Both the position numbers and the translations under genes were made by a program. This document shows, in pieces, positions 55,126-63,424 of a stretch of DNA of 64,000 nt (position 1 is its first letter; every line of letters starts with the position of its first letter). Source of the stretch: Thomasclavelia cocleata (lineage in GTDB: Bacteria > Bacillota_I > Bacilli_A > Erysipelotrichales > Coprobacillaceae); contig NZ_FOIN01000006.1 in NCBI RefSeq assembly GCF_900102365.1, forward strand, positions 1 to 64,000, written 5' to 3'. Under the pieces are notes generated by a model. The model saw nothing but the letters and a program-made list of their open reading frames with translations, was not told where the DNA came from and did not search any database.

Positions 55126-55965
55126 ATGAGCAAATATTTATTTTTTGATATTGATGGTACTTTAACTGGGCCTAGTAGGAAGGTTACTTTAAAAACAGTT
55201 GAAGGAATTAGACAGGCTCGTAAAAATGGCCATAAAACATTTTTATGTACTGGTAGGGCGCCAATATCTATAATGAAGTCAATTAGGGATATTGGATTTG
55301 ATGGAATTATTTCATCAGCAGGGGGATTTATTAGTATTGGAGATAAATATATTTTTGAAAATTCTATTGATCAATATTTATTATCTGAAGTAATTCTATT
55401 GTTTACTAATGCTAGAATATTATTTAGTTTGGAAACAAAAGATGCATTATATCAGACTCCAGGTGTACAAGAATTTTTTGATCAGAAAAATAGTAGTATA
55501 TTAAAAGAAAACTTAGAATTAGCACGTTTTTTAGAGGAACGTAAAAATGAGGAAGTAAGATTGCCAGTTAGTAAGTTTGATATTTTAAATACTAAGGTTA
55601 CTAAAGTAGGTTTTATTTCTGAAAATAAGTTAGCATTTTATGATTGTGTAAAATATTTAAGTGAATTTTTTAATATAGTTATTTTTTCAAAAGAAACAGA
55701 TGATTTTATTAATGGCGAGATTATTCTAAAGAACTGTACCAAAGGTGATGCAATTAAGCGTGTAACAGAATATTTTAAAGCAAAAATAGAAGACACAGTT
55801 GCTTTTGGTGATAGTATGAACGATTATCAGATGATTGAAGCAGCTGGATATGGAATTGTTTCATATTTGGCTCCTGAAAAATTAAAAGCAATTGCTGATG
55901 ATACATTTGAAGATCCAGATAATGATGGTATTTATAAATGTATGAAACAGCTTAAATTAATTTGA
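55126..55965 (+). CDS. HAD-superfamily phosphatase, Cof type
   Basis: The 279-residue protein has the HAD motifs: FFDIDGTLTGPSRKV with the nucleophile Asp, a Thr motif (FLCTGRA), and the C-terminal VAFGDSMNDYQMIEAAGYGI. The C2-type cap and length place it among Cof-like sugar-phosphate or nucleotide phosphatases; substrate unknown. Its ATG follows ATGGAGGTTGAAA, which fixes it at 55126 rather than 55105. Confidence 0.88.
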   Translation: MSKYLFFDIDGTLTGPSRKVTLKTVEGIRQARKNGHKTFLCTGRAPISIMKSIRDIGFDGIISSAGGFISIGDKYIFENSIDQYLLSEVILLFTNARILFSLETKDALYQTPGVQEFFDQKNSSILKENLELARFLEERKNEEVRLPVSKFDILNTKVTKVGFISENKLAFYDCVKYLSEFFNIVIFSKETDDFINGEIILKNCTKGDAIKRVTEYFKAKIEDTVAFGDSMNDYQMIEAAGYGIVSYLAPEKLKAIADDTFEDPDNDGIYKCMKQLKLI

Positions 55966-55983
55966 TAAAAGGGGACATATTTT

Positions 55984-56358
55984 TTGTCAATAGGACTAGT
56001 CTTAAAACAACTTAGAAGATCTAAAAACATTTCCCAAAGAAAAATAGCGAAAATGTTAGATTTAAGTCTAAGTTCTATCTATCGTTTTGAAAACGGTGGA
56101 CAGATTAGTTTTGATAATTATCTTAAATATTGTAAATATTTAGAGATATCTCCATATATTCCTCTAATTATTTGCAGTGATGACAAAATACTGCTTTTAT
56201 ATAATAAAATCTGTCAATCTATTTTAGATAAGAATATGCGTGATGTGATTTTATCTGTATTTATTCAGGAGCTTAATCAGGGAATAGACGAACAATTTGG
56301 AAAGATATTCCTAAAACTAAATAAGAGAATTAATGACGATTTTATTAAGATAATATAA
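55984..56358 (+). CDS. XRE-family regulator
   Basis: The 124-residue protein has an N-terminal helix-turn-helix (VLKQLRRSKNISQRKIAKML, then LSSIYRFENGG) followed by a helical region of about 60 residues. It starts with TTG; AAAAGGGGAC lies 11 bp upstream. No other starts fit. It follows the phosphatase gene by 18 bp and is closed by a terminator, so it may be part of the same transcript. Targets are unknown. Confidence 0.72.
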   Translation: MSIGLVLKQLRRSKNISQRKIAKMLDLSLSSIYRFENGGQISFDNYLKYCKYLEISPYIPLIICSDDKILLLYNKICQSILDKNMRDVILSVFIQELNQGIDEQFGKIFLKLNKRINDDFIKII

Positions 56359-56408
56359 CTACAGTAGTAGATTTGAGATATTTAAGGAAGATAGACAAAG
56401 TTATAAGG

Positions 56409-56440
56409 AAGAAATAATTTAACGATTATTTCTTTTTTAT
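56409..56440 (+). terminator. Terminator after the XRE gene
   Basis: AAGAAATAAT and ATTATTTCTT pair around TTAACG and are followed by TTTTT. Confidence 0.7.
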
Positions 56441-56500
56441 AAAATATTTTTAAATAAAAGAATTAATTTTATAAATGAATTATTGAATAGGAGGAAAAAG

Positions 56501-57067
56501 ATGACAGAATTGGAAAAAATGAAATTATGTATGTGGTATGATGCAAATAATGATGAAGAGTTATTTAATCAAAGAATTACTGCTAAAGATTTATGTTTTG
56601 ATTTAAATAATTTAAGACCTAGTGATAAAGAAAAAAGATTAGAAGTAATAGAAAAACTATTAGGATATCAACCAAGGAATTTAGAATTAGTTAGTCCTTT
56701 TATGTGTGATTATGGTAGTAGGATCAACTTAGGTAAAAATGTATTTATAAATAGTAATTGTTATTTAATGGATGGTGGTGAAATTACTATTGGAGATAAT
56801 GTTTTTATTGGTCCATCATGTGGATTATATACTGCAGTTCATCCATTGGATTTTAAATCAAGAAATAAAGGACTAGAAAAAGCTTTACCAATTACAATTG
56901 GTAATAATGTTTGGCTTGGAGGAAATGTTGTGATTTTACCAGGAGTTACAATTGGTGCAGGGTGTGTCATTGGTGCTGGGAGTGTTGTAACTAAAGATAT
57001 TGAAGCTAATAGTGTTGCTTGTGGTAATCCTTGTAAAATAGTTAAAAAGGTAAAACTAGATTTTTAA
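56501..57067 (+). CDS. Sugar O-acetyltransferase (maltose acetyltransferase/LacA type)
   Basis: The 188-residue protein has the N-terminal acetyltransferase region ([13 protein letters not shown]-like) and left-handed beta-helix hexapeptide repeats ([52 protein letters not shown]). The His of YTAVHPLD is the catalytic base. Family members acetylate maltose, glucose or galactosides; the substrate is not decided by sequence. AGGAGGAAAAAG before 56501 fixes the start. Confidence 0.85.
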   Translation: MTELEKMKLCMWYDANNDEELFNQRITAKDLCFDLNNLRPSDKEKRLEVIEKLLGYQPRNLELVSPFMCDYGSRINLGKNVFINSNCYLMDGGEITIGDNVFIGPSCGLYTAVHPLDFKSRNKGLEKALPITIGNNVWLGGNVVILPGVTIGAGCVIGAGSVVTKDIEANSVACGNPCKIVKKVKLDF

Positions 57068-57118
57068 TGGATCTGGTTTTATTGTGTTGGTGATAAAAAG
57101 AACTACATTTTTTAAAAA

Positions 57119-57150
57119 GTAAAAATCCACTTCTTTGGTGGATTTTTACT
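57119..57150. terminator. Bidirectional terminator between acetyltransferase and dacF
   Basis: AAAAATCCAC and GTGGATTTTT form a perfect 10-bp stem with flanking A and T runs; it can end both convergent genes. Confidence 0.75.
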
Positions 57151-58291
57151 AAAATAGAGATTTGAATGTCTTAAATAATTTTGAAAAGTAGGTAGCTTTG
57201 TTAGCATCGTTATCACTGTATAGTTCATAACTACCTGCTTCTTTACCATCAATCGTGACTATTAAGGTTCCAACAACGTCACCTTTTTTTATAGGTAGTA
57301 AGTCATCTTTATAGATTATTTCTGTTGTATATTTATCATTACTATTTTTAGCTGTTGTAAAAGCTATATCTTGTTTACACTTTACATCAATAGTTAGGTT
57401 TTCCATTTTATCAATTACATGTTTTTCAATAACTGTATCTTTTTTAAAGATAATTTCTTGTTTATAGTTATTAAAGCCATAGTCAAGCATACTACACATT
57501 TCTTCATTTCTTGTTTTAGGTGCACTTTCTTTCATTAGGACACCTATTATTCTTTGGTTATTACGTTTAACTGTTGTAACAAGACAGTAACCTGCTTCTT
57601 TGGTATAGCCGGTTTTTAAGCCATCAACACCATCATATAATTTTAAAAGTTTATTTGTATTAACTAGCCAAAAACTTTGTTTAGTATCCTCACGAATATA
57701 GCTGTCATAAAGTGATGTAACATTTAATAGATCTTCTCCACCAATTTGAATTAAATAAGCTGCCATTAGGGCTAAGTCATGAGCACATGTATAATGATCA
57801 TCATCATGTAATCCAGTAGCATTTTTAAAATGAGTATTTTTTAGATTCAGTTCTTTAGCTTTATCATTCATCATTGTAACAAATTTATCGATACTACCTG
57901 CGATATGTTCAGCTACTGCAACACTGGCATCATTAGCACTAGCAATAGCAATTGATTTAAACATATCTTTTAATGACATACTTTCGCCTTGTTCTAAATA
58001 AACTTGGGACCCTCCCATGCTGGCAGCATATTTAGAAGTAGTTATTTTATCTTCAAATGAAAGTTTTTTATCCCGAATGGCTTCAAACATTAAAATCATT
58101 GTCATTATTTTTGTGGTTGAAGCAGGATATAGCTTTTCACTAGAGTTTTTATCATATAGAACTTGTTTTGAATTAGCTTCTATTAGAATTGCTGCTCTAG
58201 CGTTAGGGGTTACATCATTATCTAATGCTTTAACATTGGTTATTGGTAATAAACATACAACTATTAAGGTTATAAATATTTTCTTTATCAA
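57149..58291 (-). CDS. dacF: D-alanyl-D-alanine carboxypeptidase, DacF-like
   Basis: The 380-residue penicillin-binding protein trims D-Ala from peptidoglycan stem peptides. It has a signal peptide (FITLIVVCLLPITNVKA), the catalytic triads ASTTK, SAN-like ASANDAS and KTG (GLKTGYTKEAG), and the C-terminal PBP5 domain. A TTG start at 58291 is preferred, with AGAGGCGATC upstream; the longer frame to 58345 lacks such a site. In Bacillus dacF precedes spoIIAA in the same direction; here it is divergent from it. Confidence 0.88.
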   Translation of the reverse strand: MIKKIFITLIVVCLLPITNVKALDNDVTPNARAAILIEANSKQVLYDKNSSEKLYPASTTKIMTMILMFEAIRDKKLSFEDKITTSKYAASMGGSQVYLEQGESMSLKDMFKSIAIASANDASVAVAEHIAGSIDKFVTMMNDKAKELNLKNTHFKNATGLHDDDHYTCAHDLALMAAYLIQIGGEDLLNVTSLYDSYIREDTKQSFWLVNTNKLLKLYDGVDGLKTGYTKEAGYCLVTTVKRNNQRIIGVLMKESAPKTRNEEMCSMLDYGFNNYKQEIIFKKDTVIEKHVIDKMENLTIDVKCKQDIAFTTAKNSNDKYTTEIIYKDDLLPIKKGDVVGTLIVTIDGKEAGSYELYSDNDANKATYFSKLFKTFKSLF

Positions 58292-58460
58292 TTTGATCGC
58301 CTCTATAAATAATATGTCCAAGATTGATAAAAATACATTAAACAATCAGTAATATGATAATTATAGATTATTTCTATTTTTGTTATCATTGTTCTAGTTT
58401 TGTCGAAAGCATTTAATCATAATTTTAAAAGTTGTATGATAGCTTGGAGGAGATGAGATA

Positions 58461-58784
58461 ATGGAAAATAAGATAGAATATAAAATTTTAGATGATAAAA
58501 TTATTGTCTATTTTTATGGTGAACTTAGCTGCAGTAATGTAGTTAAATATCGCAGTTTATTAAATAGTATTTTAGATAAAGGTAATGGTTCTGTATATTT
58601 TGACTTTTCACATACAAGTTTTATAGATAGTTCAGGAATTGGTTTAGTTTTAGGTCGTTATAATCAATTAGTTAATGATCATCGTAAATTGTTTTTGGCG
58701 AATTTAACAAAAACATCATATAAAGTATTTGAATTATCAGGGATGTTTGAATTAATGGATTATGTAGAGGGGGTTAAGGAATAA
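58461..58784 (+). CDS. spoIIAA: Anti-sigma F factor antagonist SpoIIAA
   Basis: The 107-residue STAS protein frees SigF by binding SpoIIAB. The phosphorylated Ser is in FIDSSGIGLVLGRY. Length and arrangement match the Bacillus protein. TTGGAGGAGATGAGATA precedes the ATG. Its stop codon overlaps the start of spoIIAB (TAATG). Confidence 0.95.
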   Translation: MENKIEYKILDDKIIVYFYGELSCSNVVKYRSLLNSILDKGNGSVYFDFSHTSFIDSSGIGLVLGRYNQLVNDHRKLFLANLTKTSYKVFELSGMFELMDYVEGVKE

Positions 58785-59218
58785 TGAATCAAATGGAACT
58801 TAGTTTTAATGCTAAAATAGAAAATGAGCCCTTTGCTAGAACAAGTGTAGCAGCATTTGTCACAGCATTAAATCCAACGATTGATGAGCTGGTAGAAATA
58901 AAGACAATTATTTCTGAAGGCGTGAGTAATGCAATTATTCATGGTTATCAAAATAATGCTGAATGTAAAGTGGTTATTAAAGTATCAATAGAAGATGAAA
59001 GAATAATTAAAATTATCATTCAAGATTATGGAAAAGGAATTGAAGATATAGAAGAAGCAAAAGTACCAATGTATACTTCATTAAAAGAACTAGAGCATGC
59101 GGGGATGGGGTTAACAATCATTGAAGCTCTTTGTGATAATTTAGAAATTCATTCAACACCAAATTTAGGGACAAAACTAACTATTAGAAAACAATTGAAA
59201 GATTCTGACATTGGCTAA
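58784..59218 (+). CDS. spoIIAB: Anti-sigma F factor SpoIIAB
   Basis: The 144-residue GHKL-type kinase holds SigF inactive and phosphorylates SpoIIAA. Motifs are SEGVSNAIIHGY (N box), IQDYGKGIEDIEEA (G1) and HAGMGLTIIEAL (G2). The start shares a base with the stop codon of spoIIAA, and GAGGGGG lies just before. It overlaps sigF by 8 bp. Confidence 0.95.
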   Translation: MNQMELSFNAKIENEPFARTSVAAFVTALNPTIDELVEIKTIISEGVSNAIIHGYQNNAECKVVIKVSIEDERIIKIIIQDYGKGIEDIEEAKVPMYTSLKELEHAGMGLTIIEALCDNLEIHSTPNLGTKLTIRKQLKDSDIG

Positions 59219-59930
59219 AACAGACACTATTGAACTAATTAAAAAAGCAAGACATGGGGATGATCATGCTAAAGAATTAGTTGTAAGTCAAAATCTTGGT
59301 TTAGTCTGGTCGATAGTACATCGATTTAAAAATAACTACTATGATAAAGAGGATCTATTTCAAATTGGATGTATTGGTTTGATGAAAGCTGTTAATAACT
59401 TTGATACTAATTATGGAGTTCAATTTTCAACTTATGCTGTACCAATTATTATGGGTGAAATTAAACGATATTTCAGGGATGATGGAACAATTAAAGTAAG
59501 TCGTTCTTTGAAGGAATTGAATTTAAAAATAAATAAAGCTAGAGAATTATTAATTAATCAAAATGGTCATGAACCTACTGTTGAAACGATTGCAAAATAC
59601 TTAGAGGTTGATGTTCAAGATGTTGTAGAAGCAATTGATTCATCTTATTATCCAACTTCATTAAGTGAACCGATTTATGAAAAAGATGGTTCTTCTATTT
59701 CAATGGAAGAAAGAGTCGAAGATAAACACAACAAAATGTGGTTTGAAAAAATAGCTTTAAAAATGGAAATAGATAAATTAGATGAAAAAGAAAAATTAAT
59801 CTTATATATGCGTTATCAGCTGGATTTTAATCAAGAGAAAGTTGCAAAACGATTAAATATATCACAAGTACAAGTATCACGTTTAGAAAAGAAAATTATT
59901 GCAAAATTACGTAATCACTTGAATGAATAA
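59211..59930 (+). CDS. sigF: Forespore sigma factor SigF
   Basis: The 239-residue sigma factor directs early forespore transcription. Regions 2 (FQIGCIGLMKAVNNFDTNYG, YAVPIIMGEIKRYFRDDG), 3 and 4 (YQLDFNQEKVAKRLNISQVQ) are clear. The start is TTG (ACATTGGCTAAAAC) inside the end of spoIIAB. It completes the spoIIA operon. Confidence 0.93.
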   Translation: MAKTDTIELIKKARHGDDHAKELVVSQNLGLVWSIVHRFKNNYYDKEDLFQIGCIGLMKAVNNFDTNYGVQFSTYAVPIIMGEIKRYFRDDGTIKVSRSLKELNLKINKARELLINQNGHEPTVETIAKYLEVDVQDVVEAIDSSYYPTSLSEPIYEKDGSSISMEERVEDKHNKMWFEKIALKMEIDKLDEKEKLILYMRYQLDFNQEKVAKRLNISQVQVSRLEKKIIAKLRNHLNE

Positions 59931-59962
59931 CAAAAAGTGTTATAATGTCATCAGGTGATAAA

Positions 59963-60496
59963 ATGGCTGAAGAGATACAGACAAGGAAAGTAATTAGAAG
60001 AAGAAAAAGACTTTGGGTGGAATATTTTCAAGTAATTGTAGTGACTTTAATTATTACATATGGAATATTACACTTTGTTCAAATATCAAGGGTTTATGGA
60101 ACTTCGATGATACCAACGTATCATGAAGGAAATATTGTGCTGGTAGATAAAGTTTTTTATAAGCACAGTGAACCTAAAAGAAATGATATTATTGTAGTTG
60201 ATTATAAAGATACTAATTTAAATGAGACATTCATAATTAAAAGGGTTATTGGTATCAGTGGTGATCATATTGAAATCAAAGATAATGAATTATATTTGAA
60301 TGGTGAGTTATTAGAAGAAGACTATATCAATAGCGCAATGACAAATACAGAAGATATGGTAGTTGATGTTCCTAAGGGCAAGGTATTTGTTATGGGAGAT
60401 AACCGTAACAATAGTCTTGATTCGCGTAAATTAGGTTATTTTGATTTTGAAGAAGATGTTATTGGGAAGGTATTTTTTACGGTTCCTTTCTTTTAG
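59963..60496 (+). CDS. Type I signal peptidase, tandem copy 1
   Basis: The 177-residue membrane protease removes signal peptides. A single membrane helix (VIVVTLIITYGILHFVQI) is followed by the catalytic Ser in YGTSMIPTYHEGN and Lys in FIIKRVIGISGDHIEIKD, and the box GDNRNNSLDSRKLG. CAGGTGATAAA precedes the ATG. It is followed by a terminator and a close paralogue, about 145 bp later. Confidence 0.93.
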   Translation: MAEEIQTRKVIRRRKRLWVEYFQVIVVTLIITYGILHFVQISRVYGTSMIPTYHEGNIVLVDKVFYKHSEPKRNDIIVVDYKDTNLNETFIIKRVIGISGDHIEIKDNELYLNGELLEEDYINSAMTNTEDMVVDVPKGKVFVMGDNRNNSLDSRKLGYFDFEEDVIGKVFFTVPFF

Positions 60497-60533
60497 AAAA
60501 GCAGGTAGAATTTGGTTTTATCTGTTTTTTTGT
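60497..60533 (+). terminator. Terminator after signal peptidase copy 1
   Basis: AGCAGGTAGAA and TTTTATCTGTTT pair with wobbles; TTTTTG follows. A near-identical hairpin closes copy 2. Confidence 0.6.
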
Positions 60534-60641
60534 TTATATAAATATTTTAAAAAAAGTGGGATAGGGAAGGGGATTATTGTGAAATTATGTAATTAGTTAA
60601 ATAGGAATCATAAAGGTGATATAATATTTATGGGTGATAAA

Positions 60642-61154
60642 ATGGTTGAGAAAATAGAAAAAAGAAAAGTTTGGTTAGAGTATTTAAAAGTAATAATAGT
60701 TACTTTAATAATTACATATGGGATATTATATTTTGTGCAAATATCAAAGGTTCATGGGGTTTCTATGTTACCAACATTTCATGAAGGAAATATAGTACTG
60801 GTAGATAAAGTTTTTTATAAACATAGTGAGCCAAAAAGAAATGATATTATTGTAGTTGATTATCAAGATGTTAACTTAAAAGAAAAATTTTTGATTAAAA
60901 GAGTAATAGGTATTAGTGGTGATCATATTGAAATCAAAGATAATGGATTATATTTGAATGGTGAGTTATTAGAAGAAGACTATATTAAAGATGTTATGGT
61001 AAATGTAGAAGATATGGTAGTTGATGTTCCTAAGGGCAAGGTATTTGTTATGGGAGATAATCGAAATAATAGTCTTGATTCACGCAAATTAGGTTATTTT
61101 GATTTTGAAGAAGATGTTATTGGAAAGGTATTTTTTACGGTTCCTTTCTTTTAG
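60642..61154 (+). CDS. Type I signal peptidase, tandem copy 2
   Basis: The 170-residue paralogue has the same layout: helix VIIVTLIITYGILYFVQI, catalytic Ser in HGVSMLPTFHEGN, Lys in FLIKRVIGISGDHIEIKD and GDNRNNSLDSRKLG. GGGTGATAAA precedes the ATG at 60642. The last third is almost identical to copy 1 in both protein and DNA and extends through the terminator, while the N-terminus and mid-section have diverged. Both keep all catalytic residues, so substrates or expression may differ. Confidence 0.92.
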   Translation: MVEKIEKRKVWLEYLKVIIVTLIITYGILYFVQISKVHGVSMLPTFHEGNIVLVDKVFYKHSEPKRNDIIVVDYQDVNLKEKFLIKRVIGISGDHIEIKDNGLYLNGELLEEDYIKDVMVNVEDMVVDVPKGKVFVMGDNRNNSLDSRKLGYFDFEEDVIGKVFFTVPFF

Positions 61155-61191
61155 AAAAGCAGGTAGAATTTAGATTTTATCTGTTTTTTTG
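61155..61191 (+). terminator. Terminator after signal peptidase copy 2
   Basis: The stem is homologous to that at 60497-60533 and is followed by TTTTTTTG. Confidence 0.6.
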
Positions 61192-61287
61192 TTGAGTTAG
61201 TGTATTATGATACTTGAAGATATAAAATCTTTTTTTGTTTTTTAATTAATGAAATATGTTAAAATTGAATTAAGGATGTGAAATAGA

Positions 61288-62704
61288 ATGATAGGATCAA
61301 CAAAATATACGACATTATCTGAATCTGAACAAAAAAACAAGTTATTCAGGTTGGATTATAATAACTATTATTGCCTGCATAATTGTTATAATTGTTTTTA
61401 TACCTAAATTGATGGAAAATCTGAAAGAGAAAAAATATAGAGAAGCAGGAACTGTTGAAAAAGTAAATGAGAGTAGGGATAATGAATTGTTTAAACTTTT
61501 AAAAGAAAATGAAATGGAAAATAATATTTTTGCTAAATTAAAAGTACTTGAAGATATGGATGATAAAGAAGGATTATTAGGGCAAGAGGGTCAATATATA
61601 GCTAAAGCTGTAGTTGGTGCAAGAATAGGTGATTATATTAGAAATACAGAAGCTCTAACAGTTGAGGTATTTAATAATAAAGAAGATTTGAAATTATGTG
61701 TGGCGTATTTGCAAGCTCAGAATAATTATCTAGATGGAGTATATAATGATAAATATGGATGTTTGCCTCAAATATCAGATTTGCCTTCTAAACGAGCTGT
61801 TTTTGCAAAAGAGAATGCTTTATTAATAATGAATTCAAGTATATCTGATGATGAAAAGTTAAATTTTTGTAGTTTGTTTTATGAGTCTGTTAAGAAAATT
61901 GATTATAAAGAAAAGTATGTTCTAGATAAGGATAAAATAAAAACTGTTAAAGGGGAAAATAATAAACGATTAACAAATTGGAAAAACAAGTATCCTAAAG
62001 ATGAATTATTATCTACTCTTGAAGCATTGCAAGAACAAATGAATAAACGAGTAGAAACTGCTTATGCCTTAAGTAATAAAAATTTAATTACAAATATTTT
62101 AGATGAATTGAAATTCTATGATGTTGCAAGATTTAAAGATCAATATTCTTTATGGACAGAAAAGCTTACAAATGCTAAACAAAGCCTTGAAAGTGGAACT
62201 ATTTTACTAGAAGCATTAGAAAAACAAAACCAATATAAACAAGCTGTTTATACTGATGGTAGATATGTCATTGGTGAAGATATTTTACCAGTAGTTAAAA
62301 ATGAAGGAGCTCAAAAAGCTGAGGTTAGTGTAAATTATTATAATGCTAAAGTGTTTGGAAATACAACTATAGATGTTAATGTTGATGGTTTAGGAAAAAT
62401 AAACGATAGAACGATAAAACTTGAAGGGGTTACAATGTATCATATTGATAATTCATCATGGCTTGAGTTAAGAGCGCCTGGTACTTTTAAAGTTGGTAAC
62501 CATATTGAAGCAGGTGAATATGAAATTAGTAGTAGTTCTTATTCTGGTTTTTATCTTGTAGATAAATCTATTGATGGTGTGATTGATGAAATTGAATTAA
62601 AGGATGCTTATTGTAGTATTGGTTCAGGAATTAAGACAATTGCTGTTAGAGATGGTCAGTATTTAATATTAAAAGATAGTGATATTCAAATAAAAAAGAA
62701 ATAA
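61288..62704 (+). pseudogene. Membrane-anchored extracytoplasmic protein, frameshifted in a poly-A run
   Basis: A frame starting at ATG 61288 (after AAGGATGTGAAATAG) codes for MIGSTKYTTLSESEQK and breaks in a run of seven As (61331-61337). One A less would continue as TSYSGWIIITIIACIIVIIV, a membrane helix, and then the 430-residue body that is open to 62704. The body has a helical, charged first half and a beta-rich C-terminus (APGTFKVGNHIEAGEYEISS), like surface-exposed sensor modules. Without the shift only a product starting after the helix (about 61409) could be made, without anchor. It may be a sequencing error, a phase-variable gene or a dead gene. It pairs with the Tim44-like gene 9 bp downstream. 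Confidence 0.6.
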
Positions 62705-62713
62705 GGGAAGAAT

Positions 62714-63277
62714 ATGGTAGAAAAAGAGATTGTTGAAGAAATAAAAAAATATGATGCCAATTTTAGTAAGATAGAGTTTAAACGATGGTGTGGAGAGGTA
62801 TTAAAAATACTTCAAGAAGCCTGGTCAAAAAAGGATTTAGAAACTTTAAAATATTATGAAGTTGAAAGGTTATATCTGTTACATGAAGAACAGCTTAAAG
62901 CTATGCAAAAGAATAAAATAATTAATGTTACTAAAGATATGGAAATAAATGAAATTAAAATAATTGATTATAATCGAATGCCAGATTGTGAAATATTTAA
63001 GGTTATAATATCTGTAAGCTTGATTGATTATTATCAAAAAGAAAATAGTATGATGATATTATCTGGTAGTTTAAACCAAAGGGTTAATGCTGATTATAAA
63101 TTAGAAATAGTTAGAGATAAGGACTTTTTAACAGACTGGTTAGTTGATAAAAGTACTATGGTATGTCCTAATTGTGGTGCAGTAATTAATTTGTTGCAAC
63201 AAAAAAAGTGTGCATATTGTGATAGTGTATTTATTACTATGGATACTAGTTATAAGATAATGTCATTAGAAATATAG
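62714..63277 (+). CDS. Tim44-like domain protein with a zinc ribbon
   Basis: The 187-residue cytoplasmic protein has a Tim44-like fold (KRWCGEVLKILQEAWSKKDL, LYLLHEEQLKAMQKN, then strands NVTKDMEINEIKIIDYN) followed by a four-Cys zinc ribbon (CPNCGAVINL and CAYCDSVF). Such proteins are usually encoded next to zinc-ribbon membrane proteins of unknown role. GGGAAGAAT precedes the ATG and it is probably co-transcribed with the gene upstream. Confidence 0.72.
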   Translation: MVEKEIVEEIKKYDANFSKIEFKRWCGEVLKILQEAWSKKDLETLKYYEVERLYLLHEEQLKAMQKNKIINVTKDMEINEIKIIDYNRMPDCEIFKVIISVSLIDYYQKENSMMILSGSLNQRVNADYKLEIVRDKDFLTDWLVDKSTMVCPNCGAVINLLQQKKCAYCDSVFITMDTSYKIMSLEI

Positions 63278-63392
63278 ATTTTTAATAATAATTTAAAAAT
63301 TATTGTATATTGGTAATTTTGTTATTTATTATCAATAAATTAAATTATAATATAGTATTATAGATAGTTATTTTATTAGTTTGGGTATTATG

Positions 63393-63424
63393 AAAAAAGA
63401 CAATCTCATCTTGATTGTCTTTTG
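63393..63424. terminator. Bidirectional terminator
   Basis: AAAAAAGACAATC and GATTGTCTTTT pair around TCATCTT. It separates the Tim44-like gene from the convergent nuclease gene. Confidence 0.75.
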
